64,000 nucleotides of DNA from Talinum fruticosum (Eukaryota > Streptophyta > Magnoliopsida > Caryophyllales > Talinaceae), in the NCBI GenBank assembly GCA_021018815.1, contig JAITYX010000003.1:434001-498000 (forward strand). The letters are read 5' to 3'. The position numbers were made by a program, and so were the translations under genes. The notes beneath the pieces were generated by a model, which ran no database searches, had not been told where the DNA came from, and saw only the letters and a program-made list of their open reading frames with translations. Of this stretch, positions 1 through 10,775 are shown one piece after another; positions within the stretch are counted from its first letter, which is position 1; the number at the start of each line of letters is the position of its first letter.

Positions 1-521
1 CCGGCTTCCCGCCGGCGTCGCTCGCCGTGTCGGGCCGGAGAAGCCGCCGCGAGGAAGAGGAAGCAGGGGAGGAAGGAAGGGGCAGAGACGGGAAGAGTAG
101 AGGAGGAAGGAGCAGGGGAAATTGAAATTGCATTGCCCATTTAATTTGATCTTAACCGCCTCTTTCTTTTTTTTTTTTTTTTTTTCCCCAAAATTCCGTA
201 AAAATCCATTTCTGGATTTTTCTTTCAAAAAAAAATCTGAAAGTTTTATTTTTATTTGTTTATTTTATTTATTTTGTTTTCTTTTATTGTTACTTTTAAT
301 TTTGTTTGTTTTTAATAATGATGTACACAAATTAAAATCTTATTATGAGATTTTTATTGGGGCCACTTCGTCGCCTTAGCCGCATAACATACGTATAAAA
401 ATAGTTTAAATATAAGATATCGAATTGAAGTGCACGCACTCAATTATATAAATAGTGTAATTAATAAAATAAATAGTGTAATTTAAAATAAATAATTGTG
501 ATTTAGGATCGGGTTGTTACA
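1..521 (+). mobile_element. 3' end of a gypsy-type LTR (partial)
   Basis: The left edge of the window is GA-rich (50-120), then has homopolymer T runs and very AT-rich DNA. It stops abruptly at a GGGTTGTTACA terminus at 521, the same style of LTR end as the two gypsy families later in the window. Recognisable Tat pol coding starts immediately after it, so I read this as the right end of an LTR inserted into the Tat element. The 85-codon frame at 122-379 is low complexity and is not called. The left boundary and TSD lie outside the window. Confidence 0.45.
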
Positions 522-530
522 TTCAGGAAG

Positions 531-1065
531 TTAAAGAAAGGAACCGAGCCCATTTAGGATACCGAGTGCTAACAAGCATTCGAGAAGGTTAAGGAATACC
601 TGGCTAATCCTCCAGTGCTAGTTCCACCCCAAATAGGGAAACCTTTGTTGTTCTATCTCACCACAACAGGGACAGCTATGAGAGCCATGTTAGCTCGATA
701 GGATGAAAAAGGAGAACGAGCAATCTACTATCTTAGTAAGAAGTTGTTGCACTATGAGACTAGATATACACCGTTAGAGAAGGGTTAGGCTTTAGTTTAG
801 GCTACCAAGAAGCTCACACACTACATGTTGACCCACACGGTACATGTGGTTGCACCCATGAATCCTATTAAGTACATACTTGAGCAACCGACTATCGGTA
901 GTAAGATAGCGCGATGGACTGTTATGCTATCGAATTCGAACTCAAGTTTGTTCCTCAAAAGCGAACAAAGGAAGAGTAGTATAAGAATTCTTGGCAGATC
1001 TACCCGTGCCCGAATCGCAACCGGAACACCTTCACTTCCCGGATGAAGATAATTTATAAGTAGAG
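531..1065 (+). pseudogene. Tat pol: RT tail and RNase H remnant
   Basis: The translated fragments read like the thumb/connection and first RNase H of Tat polyproteins. Visible blocks are AFEKVKEYL, PPVLVPP, GKPLLFYLTT, ERAIYYLSKKL, YETRYTPLEK, HYMLTHTVH and NPIKYILEQP, followed by KIARWTVMLS. RNase H normally degrades the RNA strand of the replication hybrid. At least three stops (for example DEKG preceded by a TAG, and LEKG followed by TAG) and a frameshift near 930 interrupt the frame. The catalytic acidic residues cannot be judged. The fragment begins abruptly at the LTR junction at 521, so the upstream RT was displaced by that insertion. Family call is firm; function is lost. Confidence 0.75.
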
Positions 1066-1077
1066 GTGGACGTTTGG

Positions 1078-1331
1078 ACAATGTACTTTAATGGCGCTTC
1101 CAATTAGAAGGGATTTGGAGTAGGGATTCTATTAGTCTCATCGAAGGGAGCACATACTCCCATTTCAGTTAAGCTAAACTTTGAGGTCACTAATAATGTT
1201 ATAGAGTACGAAGCTTATATCACAAGACTTGCAACCGCAACACAAATCAAGGTCAAGAACATCGGGGCTTTCGGTGATTCCAGTTTGATCATCAACCAAA
1301 TTTTGCAAAGGTAGAAGTAAGTAGTGAAGCC
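1078..1331 (+). pseudogene. Tat archaeal-type RNase H (aRNH) remnant
   Basis: This is the additional RNase H typical of the Tat clade. Visible blocks are MYFNGAS (canonical YFDGAS, so the first acidic residue reads Asn), KGFGVGILLVS, PISVKLNFEVTNN, IEYEAYI and FGDSSLIINQ. The segment lies directly after the first RNase H and before the NQFADALAKLAS spacer, the expected order. A TAG codon interrupts it after GASN and the frame shifts near 1320. The D-to-N change at the first catalytic position and the stop make it inactive. Lineage assignment rests on this domain together with the integrase next door. Confidence 0.75.
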
Positions 1332-2345
1332 TTGACACCCTACCAAGCATATTTGATAGAATTATCTAAACACTTCGAGAAGATTTCCTTCACTTACCTT
1401 CCTAGGGACGATAATCAATTTGCGGATGCACTAGCTAAGTTAGCATCCATTATCAATATTCCTAGTGGCATCCATTCAATGCATGTTCACATCAAGCAAC
1501 GGAGTCAGCCTGCACAAGTCTCGCTCCTTAAAAATATCTAATATCGACCATACCAGTTGGTATCATGACATTTATCAGTATTTGGATAAACAAGAACATC
1601 CTTTGGACTCCACACGTAGAGCCCAACAAGCCATCAGGATGTTGGCTGCGTAATTCTTCCTCTATCAAGGATAGTTGTTCAAGAAAACTACTTTTGGGAT
1701 CAGCTTACTTTGTGTCAATCAACATGAAGCAATCGAGTACTTCACCAAATCGAGTGCATCATGGAAGAGATTCATGGAGGAGAATGCGAACCTCATATGA
1801 AAGGTAGAATGTTGGTCAAGAAGGTTAAGGGACTTGGTTATTATTGGTCAACTATGGCAGCCGATTGTCACAACTTTGTTAGAAGGTGCCATAAATGTTA
1901 GGTGTATGCAAACTTATAACACCAACCGCTGTCATTTCTCACTATATTATCCTCACCTTGGCCATTTTCAATTTGTGGGATAGACATTATTGGCAAGGTG
2001 ACTCCTAAAGGAACAAGTGGTCACGAAGTTGTGTTAGTAGCAATCGAGTACTTCACCAAATGGGTAGAAGCAGTTTCTTTTGCAACCTTGACGTTGAAAC
2101 AGTAGCCAAATTCATCAGCCCGAATATTATATATTGTTATAGAGTGCCCCACGAGCTTATAAGTGACCATGGTAGTCATTTCAAGAAGGAATTAGCGGAT
2201 TTGTTGGATAAGTATAACTTTCGGCACCATAAATCTTCTCCATATCGTCCTCAAACCAACAGGGCAATTGAAGCCGCCAATAAGAATATCCGAGAGATTA
2301 GTGGAGAAAATGGTAGTCACTTATAGGGATTGGCCGGATAAATTA
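1332..2345 (+). pseudogene. Tat integrase remnant (linker, zinc region and core)
   Basis: After the linker (FEKISFTYLPRDDNQFADALA, 1380-1440) comes a zinc-binding remnant with the Tat-type text YYWSTMAADCHNFVRRCHKC near 1840-1900. The catalytic core follows: DIIGKVTPKGTSGHE near 1985-2025, EYFTKWVEAV near 2048-2075, LISDHGSHFKKE near 2155-2190 and SPYRPQTN then AIEAANKNI near 2235-2290. The D, D and E positions of the core are all represented. Several frameshifts separate the blocks and one micro-duplication sits at 1728-1750. Integrase would insert the element cDNA; this copy cannot make an intact protein. Confidence 0.75.
1728..1750 (+). repeat. 23-bp micro-duplication of integrase-core sequence
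   Basis: The same 23 bases occur at 1728-1750 and 2039-2061. At the second site they encode the expected IEYFTKW block. At the first site they interrupt a different conserved block (the HEAN...MEEIHGGEC region), so the first copy is the intruder. Confidence 0.7.
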
Positions 2346-2720
2346 CCTTTCACTTTGTGTGGTTATAGAACCTCCATTAGATCCTCCACTTGAGCAACGC
2401 CTTACTCTCTAGTCTATGGCATACAAGCAGTCCTTCCCATTGAGATTGCCATTCCTTCATTAAGCGTAATTGCTGAGAGTCGATTCTAGAAGCTGAGTGG
2501 GCTAAAGCATATAATGAGGAATTAGTGTTGCTGGATGAGAGACGCCTCAACATGCTCGTATAATGTCCAAATATACCAAGCTCGTATATCCAGGGCATTC
2601 AATAAGAAGGTTAAGCCTTGGAACTTACGAATTGGGCATTTAGTTCTTAGAGTGGTCGAGCTCCAATTGAGGATCCACGAGGGAAATTTAAGCCGAACCG
2701 GCAAGGCCCATTTATGCTAA
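2346..2720 (+). pseudogene. Tat integrase C-terminal region remnant
   Basis: Blocks include LPFTLCGYRT near 2345, TPYSLVYGI near 2399-2425, VLPIEI near 2430 and ARAFNKKVKPWNLRIG-like text at 2585-2635, followed by HLVLRVV and a degraded DPRGKF motif at 2665-2690. This is the normal C-terminal tail of Tat pol. Coding similarity ends near 2720, after which the DNA is AT-rich. Frameshifts occur near 2395, 2500 and 2650. Confidence 0.65.
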
Positions 2721-3224
2721 ATTATATTTTACCCAAATGGAGTAGTAAAATTAACTTATTTTAAAGGAGAAGAGATTTTTTAGTATACCAATCTAGATCG
2801 GTTGAAGAAGTACTATGCTTAGCATACCCCTAGATAGTGGGCCAAGCCCAGCCCAATTAGGTTTGGCCAAGGCTGGCGTCGGCCACCACCCGGTCAACGA
2901 TGGACTGGTCGAGCCACGGTTTTCCTTTTCTTTCTTTTGGTTTTCTTTGCTTCGTTTATTTGCTGAACAGTCCAACTAGATGACCTAATATGTATGTTGG
3001 TTTTCCTTTACTATTATTATTCTACCTCTAAGTGAGCAATAATGATATGAAAAGTCAAGCATAACACTTACTTTTATTCAATAAGGGTAAGCCTACTACT
3101 TACGTGAATACATAACTAATAAAAGGAATTTAATTGCAAGCATACTACTTGTAAACCAAATAAACACATTTCTAAAGAGGCAAAACTAATCCTCCTTTTA
3201 TTTTATCTCAAACTCCTAAGAATT
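2721..3224. other. Tat 3' region, no gene recognised
   Basis: About 500 bp between the end of pol and the first antisense coding remnant. It holds short homopurine and pyrimidine runs but no open frame or structure that I can assign. Confidence 0.5.
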
Positions 3225-3800
3225 CGAGTCCTAGTCTATTTTCACTTTCTTTCCTTTAGGATTGCTAGACTCGGCTTCCTCGTCTTGGGTGTGTTCCTTT
3301 AGCTCTTGGATTCATCGGGCTATCCTTTTTTCATTTTCTTTAGCTTCAGTTTTTTTAAGAGCGCGTGCCATCCGAGGGTTTACGTCGCGAATTTGCGGAT
3401 GGGCAGCAGCAGGAACGACTTCTTCGGTGGTTTTGCTCTCTAAATCTTAGTGCTTTTTGTCGTTTGAGTTTGACCTCTATTATGCACTCTAAATAATAAG
3501 GAGAAGGAATAGTATTTGCAACTCCGTCAGGTGTGAGCAAGGTTGTAAGGCTCAACAATTTCGAAAAACCTCTCCAAGTACTCGGGCCATGACCAAATCC
3601 ATCTAGAGCTACCGTATCCTCTCGAATAAGTCAAATGTTGCAGGCAAGATACAATCCAAGTAGCGGTATTACTTGTTCTCTACCCATTGCCGCAACACAT
3701 GACTCGAAAATTAATTCTTGCTCTCCTCCTGGCCCAATAGATGAATGTATGGGTGCTCGTGCAGTATGCGTTTTGAACTGGGACACTTTCTAATGCTTAA
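3225..3800 (-). pseudogene. Antisense ORF remnant of the Tat 3' region, C-terminal part
   Basis: Read on the minus strand, this stretch has protein-like text scattered over several frames. SRWIWSWPEYLERFF is near 3560-3605 and IPSPYYLECII near 3470-3510. A Lys/Glu-rich end (ALKKTEAKENEKRIAR, then QELKEHTQDEEAES) lies at 3260-3370. Extra antisense ORFs between pol and the 3' LTR are a known trait of Tat elements, and the PMD remnant at 6960-7971 is on the same strand upstream. It could be the C-terminal part of that ORF or a second ORF. No domain is recognised here and the frame is broken repeatedly. Confidence 0.4.
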
Positions 3801-5392
3801 CATACCATAACGGGCTATTGCTTGTGATTTTTGAGATATTCCTCCCATCGAGAGACATGACGATCGACTACGATTGATGTTTGTTTCAACTAGTAGAAGT
3901 GAGTTGCTAGGTACATGTCCAACTTAGGAGGAGCTTCGATGAGTTTCGGATGTTTCCATTAATGAGATCTCGCATATCATAGATGCAAACTCAAAAATTA
4001 GTGTCCTGCATGGTCCAAGCATACCCTTTCGAGCCCAACAGGAGCAAAATCAAAATAATAAAAATAATTACAAAAGGAGCAGGGACGAAAGTTAGGTTTT
4101 TCGTATAGGCGGAAGGCCCTCGGCCTCTAGCCGGCGCCCAATCGCCGCCTTATGGTCGGCACCACCGCCCGGTTTACCGTTGTTTACTTGTTTGTTTTAG
4201 TGCTTACCTGCAATAACACGGGGCTACCACAGAAATTTTGTTCGACGTGGGCTTCAATTAGGTCTAAGCCAATTATTGTTTCAACAACTGTTAGTGGAGT
4301 TAGGGAACAAGTAATCTATTCTACCGAGGCTTAGCAAAGACGTCGGTGCCAAGTCCTCATGACCCACCACTAATAAGAATCCCCCTATCGTGCAAGTACT
4401 TATAGCTCACTTGTCTTGGGATAATGATGGACTTAGTATAAGCATACACGTTGCGATAATGCTTCATCCGATTGGTTATACTCCGATTGGTTAACCTAAC
4501 CCGATTCCCAATAAGGATCCACCCTTGATGCTTTTTACTCGGTTTTAGAAGATATTGATACTTTTCATGGAGATTTTTGAGGATTTGGGAACAACTAGTT
4601 TTGTTCGCCTAAAACTACCTGGTATGGCGTCAAATTCTTTAGGCAGGGGACACAATTCCTTATCCCCAAACCTAAAAACATGGTGATGGTGATCCCAATA
4701 AGCTAGAACAGCCCTTAAGAATGGCTAATAAATTTTCTCCCGGTGAATGCTGAACAGGACATTTAACCCATAATTAGTTAACCCCGACCTAACCATATTA
4801 CTCATCTCATGCATCCACTCGGGTTAATTTAGTCATGAAATCCATCGTTATATGATGGATATAAGAGGAGGATATTTTCCGGCTAGGTGAAGTATTTCAT
4901 GTGTATATTTCTTGTTGCGCCGAGCAATCGTATTTATAGGCGTTTTCGGAGTTCTTCGAATACTATTATGATTAGAACAACAAGGCATTATAGTCCTTGT
5001 GGGACTCGTACATGGCCGGCGACGACCTCACCTCGGGCCCAACCTATTTTGTGCTTTCTCGCGAGTCCAAGCGGTCCTTAGTCATTTTTGTTTCTCATCA
5101 TAGCCCGTGGAGCGCACCTTACTTGGACTATGCACTTGAGATTTTCTTTTTTTCTTTTTATTATTTTCATTTAGGGGGAATAAGGGCTAGTGTCCTCTTT
5201 TTTTTTTAGCTTTGTATTTTTTCTTAAGTTTTATGCATCCTATTAAACAAAAGAGCACATTTTTAGAATCGAGTCTTGCATTTCATCTCATTGCATAAGA
5301 GTGTTCATTACAAAAAAAAATAATATATTAACAAAACGAACACCCTACAAGATGTCCATTAGTCAGCAGCAGCGAAGCGAGCAACGACTCAT
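3801..5392. other. Tat 3' region, no gene recognised
   Basis: 1.6 kb of non-repetitive-looking sequence between two antisense remnants. Short minus-strand text such as VVDRHVSRWEEYL near 3830-3880 continues the neighbouring remnant, but nothing longer is convincing. A pyrimidine-rich stretch lies at 5140-5225. Confidence 0.4.
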
Positions 5393-5644
5393 CTACGCAT
5401 CACCATAGGAGTCATCATTAAAGATGTGATTCCCAAAGTTCTCCAAGACAGACGTAGAGAATCGGCCAACGTTATCACCTTGGTACGAGCTACCTCCTTG
5501 GACCCAAGATTGAGAAGCACCATGTGATGGTCCGCTATAAGAAGACCGAGGGAAGTAAAGACGGTCTCTGTGTCGATAAAAGGCTTGCAAGGGTAAGATG
5601 TTCCAGTTCTCCTCGGAGAAATCTTGTCCCGCATCAAAGGTCAC
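5393..5644 (-). pseudogene. Antisense ORF fragment, 83 codons, Ser/Gly-rich end
   Basis: An open minus-strand frame of 83 codons ends at a stop at 5393. Its text begins MTFDAGQDFSEENWN and ends FNDDSYGDA. It is rich in Ser, Gly and Asp, like the disordered tail of a larger protein, and has no recognised domain. It lies on the same strand as, and downstream of, the PMD remnant, so it may be that ORF's original 3' end. An overlapping 82-codon frame on the same strand looks like a shadow. Confidence 0.35.
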
Positions 5645-6959
5645 CCGGAAGCACTAGGTCCTACCTCGGACGCACCCCTATGATAAGTACGCCGCAAAGC
5701 ACGTCATGACGAGCCTTGCCTAGTATTACTACTAGAAGCCATTTGTTGTTCATAAGTTTAGGATGATGTCTTGGGCACATTAGGTAGATTACCGAAAGGA
5801 GTGGCTCTCGATCGGTGACTTTACAAGATCAAGGAAGCTATTAGCAAATCAGTAAAAGCTTAAAGAATTTTGCACTACACTAATTGAGGACTTATTCGAG
5901 AACTAGAGAAAGATCGACCGGTAAAGAAATTCCGGAGTCCATGATGGGCCGACTACAATCTAATAAATATGGTCCTAGATTGTTCCCGATCATACTACAA
6001 AGTTTATTTGAGGTTATCAACGAGGAAGATACATTTAGCACGTAACTAAAAGGAAAAGAGCACATAACTCTTACCCCTCGCAAATTTCTAGGAGAAGGAT
6101 GTCCAACACATTCCTTTGCCAGGATTTCAAGAATTGTGACGAAACGAGGACGTCCCTCGGGCATAATAACATCCACATTGAGACACGGGATGTGAATGTC
6201 GGTAGGAGTAAGCTGCAAAAGAAAGATGACGATCAATTTCCATACGAGAAATTCAAGGTTATAAGAGAGGAGTTGAGCGAGTTACTAGTTGGTTCATGAT
6301 AGGAGATGCATGATGGGCTTAGGAGGTGTGTAAATTCAAAAGGTAAATTCAAAAGTGAGGTAAACGGATACCCCACCATAGTCGTTGCTTGCTCGGCCAG
6401 AGAAAGAGAATGAAAATAGAACATGGTCGAAGGAGGATCAACCGGTGCAAATGGAGGCCATGTGTTAACTCGAATTTAAGGAGCAACCCTCTCCCCAAGA
6501 TAACAACAAAATCCAAAAGGACCTTCAAACAAGATCCTTCTCTCACTAAATTCCTAGACCCCAAGGACATTTTGGGGAAATTGGAGTTAGGGCCAAGGAT
6601 GGAAGTTGGCCTGCATACAAGAATTATCGAGAAATCGGCAAGCAAGAATGAAAAACAACAAGAAAATGGACAAAATCGTGAATATAAGGGGTTGGACTGC
6701 ACCACGGGCGGCCCCGCAGGCAGTGGTCCAGGATGTGGCTATGACAAGAATGCTGAAAGTGTGTTGAAAAGCTCGTTTAGGCCTATTTTGGAGAAACTTT
6801 TGAGAGTAGAAGTAACATACCGAGTCAACGCGGTTCAGTGCTGACCTCAAAAGCCTATCTCATGTATTTTAGTTTGCTTAAGATTTATTATAGACCATGA
6901 TACGGACGCTGGGAACGCGAGTCGATTTGTTGAACCGAGAGAGAGATGTGGAAAGTATT
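5645..6959. other. Tat 3' region, coding potential unclear
   Basis: This stretch contains a 151-codon plus-strand frame (6389-6844) and overlapping minus-strand frames of 114-118 codons (5892-6236, 6349-6705). None has a recognised motif. Because flanking PMD remnants read on the minus strand, the DNA is most likely the decayed middle of that antisense gene. The plus-strand frame is Lys/Arg-rich and ends without homology that I can name. Confidence 0.35.
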
Positions 6960-7971
6960 CGTTCAACCACAACTACATTTTGATAGGTCAAGTAAATCTT
7001 TTTCATCCACACAAGATGAAATGTAAATATTGAATAAAGAAAAATTTGAGCATACCTCAATGATCTTCATACGCCGTTTAAAGGAAGATAGTTGGTGGAA
7101 TCCAGTTCTAGCTATGTATGCCGCACACCCACACGGAGACCCCAAATAAGGGAAGTATGTGAGGGAGCACCCCAATTGAGCTCCTTTATTCTATGAAGAT
7201 GCACTAGGTTCACCAAGTACTGAACATGAATCGTAGCGGCCCGATGAAAGAAGAGGATCGTGCTCAAAAGGAGAACAAGTACAATCTTAAGTTGTTCTTG
7301 AAAAGAGTGTTGAGGCCATAAAACTTCATCCTCAAAAGCCTCAAAAAGAATGGTATATTTGAAGTGATTATTTTGTGGAAATATCTCAATTATGGGACCG
7401 AAAAGGTGATGGAGGTAGTCATGGTTTTTATACAAATTTCAGTCATAAGCTAAAGGTTCCCCCAAAAGCCTAAACCGGATAAAACAGCGAACTCGAAAGG
7501 AGTTATTGTCATCTCACCGAAGGGAAGGTGGAATGTGTTGGTGGTATCCCAAAACCACTCACTGATGGCTCTAATAGGATCCCTCTCCCTCCTATGAATT
7601 AGATGGCATAAAGCGATGTAGAGAGGTCCAAATCCTGTATTATACATGACATTCTCGAGAGGAATGTGCATCCTCTCGTAGGTCTCCATAAACTTTGGTA
7701 TGGCCCCACTACTTCGAATTGAGCCTTTTTATAAGACAAATCCAACAAGATTTTGGTTAAAGAGTTACTCTAAATGAGAAAATGGAGAGGTTTAAGCCAA
7801 TTAGCTTACCGAAGAGGAGATGGCAAGTGAAGAAACATGGCTTTCAGCTTCAACTAGAAGATCACCTGTATCCCATTCATTTTACGGATGCCATTTGCAC
7901 TCGAGGAAAGAGTCTTGAGTTATACTCCGGGTCCTAGTTCTTCCTACAGGGTGAGTTTTTCTTCTAGGCAT
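6960..7971 (-). pseudogene. Plant mobile domain (PMD/MAIN-like) protein remnant, antisense to the Tat element
   Basis: An ATG at 7971 (minus) opens a short basic N-terminus (MPRRKTHPVGRTRTRS). Further downstream, 7450-7689 encodes 79 codons with the PMD hallmark TFHLPFGEMTITPFEFAVL preceded by ISEWFWDTTN. The next block (7060-7330) reads FFHRAATIHVQYLVNLVHL, then RIKELNWGAPSLTYFPYLG, matching the second conserved part of the PMD fold. PMD proteins of the MAIN family act in plant nuclei in silencing and meristem upkeep, and the domain is also carried by transposons. At least three frameshifts break the gene. The antisense position between pol and the 3' LTR matches extra ORFs reported in Tat elements. 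Domain call is firm; the exon structure is not resolved. Confidence 0.7.
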
Positions 7972-8093
7972 TTTAGAGAAAAAGAACTCTTAAGAAGCAA
8001 CTAGCTTTCAAGAAGGAGCAAAGCAAGGAAATACAAGAACATAACAAGAGTAAGATGAAGAATTGGTGTGCAAAAAGAAACACACCATGCACC

Positions 8094-8101
8094 CTTTTAT
8101 A
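8094..8101 (-). promoter_or_regulatory. Candidate TATA box for the antisense PMD ORF
   Basis: On the minus strand the sequence reads GGCTATAAAAGGGTG, a strong plant TATA consensus. It lies about 125 bp upstream of the ATG at 7971, a normal promoter and leader distance. Inferred from sequence and position only. Confidence 0.5.
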
Positions 8102-8154
8102 GCCCAAATTGGTCAAGGCATCCAACCATATAAAACAAGGGTCAAACAATTAAT

Positions 8155-8205
8155 GGCTTGCTAGCACCGGCCACGCCTATCAAAGGCTTGCTAGCACCGG
8201 CCACG
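8155..8205. repeat. Two copies of a 21-bp direct repeat, 30-bp period
   Basis: A 21-base unit containing GCTAGCACCGGCC occurs at 8155-8175 and exactly again at 8185-8205. Confidence 0.8.
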
Positions 8206-8702
8206 AGGCACCGAGGAGTCCAATTGGTGACAGCTTTTGCAGCCTAGCCCACTTTTCTAGTCCGAGTGGCTTTATCCTCTTGGAACATGTGATTTTCGTC
8301 CCTTATGCATGCAAGTGGGAGCTTCGGGCCCACCAATCAGACTTTCCAAAACAGTTTTATAGTATGTTTCGACTGAATTATCCAGGTAAAAACACCGATC
8401 TTTTGTCAATTCAATTATACACTAACAAGTATGCTTGCATAGCAGATTATTTAGTTAAGCTTCAGATGAAAAGACAATCGAAGTTTCAGCATCAAAACAT
8501 GCCAAGCTTTAGGCTATGATCAAGCCAAGCTTAGGATTCATTAACCGATCTTTAGAACGCATGCATCACGATCAAGTTCAGGTCTCACTTTTGAGTTCGG
8601 GTTTGACTACAACCAATTCTAAGCATCACATAATGCATGACATAAATCGAGGCAAGTACCCTTTAGTGTCTACATTTACCCTTTGTCTTCATAGACTTGG
8701 TC
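8206..8702. other. Tat element 3' leader before the LTR, no gene recognised
   Basis: Noncoding DNA between the antisense promoter region and the polypurine tract. Plus-strand frames of 79 and 66 codons here have no recognised motif. Confidence 0.4.
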
Positions 8703-8712
8703 AAAGTGGGGG
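8703..8712 (+). promoter_or_regulatory. Polypurine tract of the Tat element
   Basis: AAAGTGGGGG followed by CTAAC directly precedes the LTR start TGCAGACACC at 8718, the usual Tat arrangement for second-strand priming. Confidence 0.7.
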
Positions 8713-8717
8713 CTAAC

Positions 8718-8859
8718 TGCAGACACCTAAAAAGTGTCGTCCTTTATCTTGTTATTTACGTGTTTTGTTTTATTGGCCCGATGATGATAATCCCGAGTCC
8801 TGTTTGTGGATTTGGATTATGAACTATGATCGATCGGTGCAATATAAGCCGATAAAACA
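8718..8859 (+). mobile_element. Tat 3' LTR, first part (split by copia-1)
   Basis: The LTR starts TGCAGACACC just after the polypurine tract. It is interrupted after 142 bp by copia-1. The last five bases, AAACA at 8855-8859, are repeated at 19087-19091 on the far side of copia-1, so the LTR continues there. Confidence 0.65.
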
Positions 8860-10336
8860 TGAAGGTTTGCACTTGGAGACTTTTGGTCACTCTAAAGGGG
8901 GTGAATAGGGTAATGAGGAAATTTTAACAAACTTGGAAGATTTAAGCTTGAAAAGAATAGTCAAGACAGTCCGAGTCTAGATTAGACTCGAAAAGTATGA
9001 ACTCAAATTTACGTGGAAACCCTCCTGGGGCGGAAAACCACGGCCGGTGCTATTCCAAGCACCAAGTTAAATCCAACATTTTGAATCCACAAAATACAGC
9101 AGATTTACTCAACCGAATTGCTCCCTTAAACAATTCCTTACGAGTTTTCCTAGACTCCGAAATTCTCTTATCCGATCTAGTACTTCCTAACCGAGGTAAC
9201 CTTTACGAGTTAGGGACAACCGAGCTGAGTTAACCCTTACAGCTCAGTCAAGGGACCTTACTTAGAGAGTAAGAACGAGTATGTAACTGATTACAAGACT
9301 TTACAACTCGGAAAAGTATTAAGAACAAACTTGGAGTTGTAAGAAGATTGAATGAGTATTATATAAAGAGATATAATTTCAACAATGTGTTTCCGCAATC
9401 TTCAAGTCTTAAGAGTTGGCTTCTATTTATAGATGACCAAGCAGATTAGCCTTTATGACTAGTTTCGAACAAAATTTCTTTTATGACCGTTGTAATCGGT
9501 TCTTCCGAGTGACTCGAAAAGATCCATTGAGATGTGAATGTTGTGTAATGGCTCTTGACTCCTAAAGGTGTTCCAATAAACTGGTGTTGTCTCGAAAAGT
9601 AGGGTGGAAACCACCGTTGAGCTTAGCGTTGAAGTTTTCCAGTTTTGAAAACAGACAACCATGACACCACGTCTAGGCCTTGTTCGAAGTAGAAAAGCCT
9701 TGTCTCGCTGGTGATTGACAACTTGAAGCCGGTTACTTTTGTATTTCAAAAATGAGATAACCTCATTTAGATAACCTACAAAAGTAAACAATTTTGGTTC
9801 TCAAAGTATAAAATACTTTGGTTCATGATTTGGCACGAGATAATAATTTAATTAAGATAATTAAGTGCATAATTATATGTGGCCTAGAAGAATTGAATTT
9901 TCCGAGTCTAATATTCATAATACTCAAATTCCATCGAGTCAATCTTAAGAAAGATCAAGTTATAAGAGTGAGAAAATATCGAGTATAAGTACTTGATCTA
10001 GACAAATAACTCTTAAACAAACATGCTAACTTAAAAATAGGAATTAACACTATAATTCACTTTGCTTTGAAATATGCAGTCAAAACTCAAATGTGAAGTG
10101 TTCGAGAGATTATTTGAACATTCGATAAATCTGAGTGATGTCCGAGTGACTCGAAACATCAATGCAAGTTGATAGAGAAGAAAGTGTTGTCCGAGTCAGT
10201 CGGAATCGAATGAAAACATATGCAATTGTTTCTATAGTACTCGTAATGACTTGTAATCAAAACCTAGGAGGGATGAGGTTTGTACCTATCTTTGGTAGTA
10301 CTCAAAATGGTCTAGTTTCGAGTGTCCGAGTCTTCA
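8860..10336 (-). repeat. Copia-1 3' LTR
   Basis: On the plus strand it begins TGAAGG and ends GAGTCTTCA; on the element strand it runs TGAAGACTC...CCTTCA. It matches 17610-19086 closely over its whole length. A TATA-like CTATAAATAGAAG (minus) lies at 9420-9432 and a CAAAGTAT inverted repeat at 9802-9820. Confidence 0.9.
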
Positions 10337-10349
10337 ATCTCCCCTTTTT
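10337..10349 (-). promoter_or_regulatory. Copia-1 polypurine tract
   Basis: On the minus strand AAAAAGGGGAGAT abuts the 3' LTR start TGAAGACTC. The identical sequence precedes the 3' LTR of copia-2 at 62374-62386. Confidence 0.85.
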
Positions 10350-10775
10350 GATGAAAGGCATTCCATACTTAGATAGAAACTTTGTTAGTGAAATAATTAT
10401 GAGTTTTCATTCGATTAAGTAGAGTATCTCATAGAATAGAGTAATGAGTGAAGTGTTTTGTACTTAGAAAATTTATACGGATAACTCGTTGACCTAGGAC
10501 TATGAATACTTGCATCCGAGCGAGAGACAACAAATGGGAACATATATATATCACAACAGAAACTAGATGAGACATTTAAACTCGGAAAGAGTTATACTCG
10601 GAATTCAATATGCTCGAAAAAAAAAACATCATTCATATACACACAGAAAGTACATATAGAAGAAAAGAGGGGTTGAAAAAACTCCCCTAAACAAGACAAC
10701 GAAAGACAACAAATTTTCTAGAATTATTCTCCCCCATGCCTTTTAGCAAAAACACAAAAATAGGGGAAGAATGTA
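10350..10775 (-). other. Copia-1 3' untranslated stretch
   Basis: Noncoding DNA between the env-like remnant and the polypurine tract, with an A-rich run at 10617-10630. No feature is recognised. Confidence 0.4.

Larger units (their letters stand above)
522..8717 (+). mobile_element. Tat-lineage Ty3/gypsy element, decayed internal region (3' half)
   Basis: Plus-strand coding remnants occur in the Tat order: RNase H, second archaeal-type RNase H, integrase, integrase tail. A 6-kb region without sense coding follows, then a polypurine tract (8703-8712) and an LTR start at 8718. The second RNase H and an antisense extra ORF between pol and the 3' LTR are known Tat features. RT proper, protease and gag are absent, lying left of the window or replaced by the LTR at 1-521. 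Every domain has stops or frameshifts, so the element is dead. Confidence 0.8.

Noticed and set aside
122..379. An 85-codon plus-strand frame with a Phe/Leu-rich stretch, like a membrane segment
   Set aside because: Encoded by homopolymer T runs in AT-rich LTR DNA.
6389..6844. A 151-codon plus-strand frame as a possible gene
   Set aside because: No motif was recognised, minus-strand frames of similar length overlap it, and flanking coding remnants read on the minus strand. Kept only as a note in the region entry.
7770..7809. A possible intron in the antisense PMD gene (GTAAGC to ATTTAG on the minus strand)
   Set aside because: Only 40 bp, below the usual minimum for plant introns, and the flanking frames are broken anyway.
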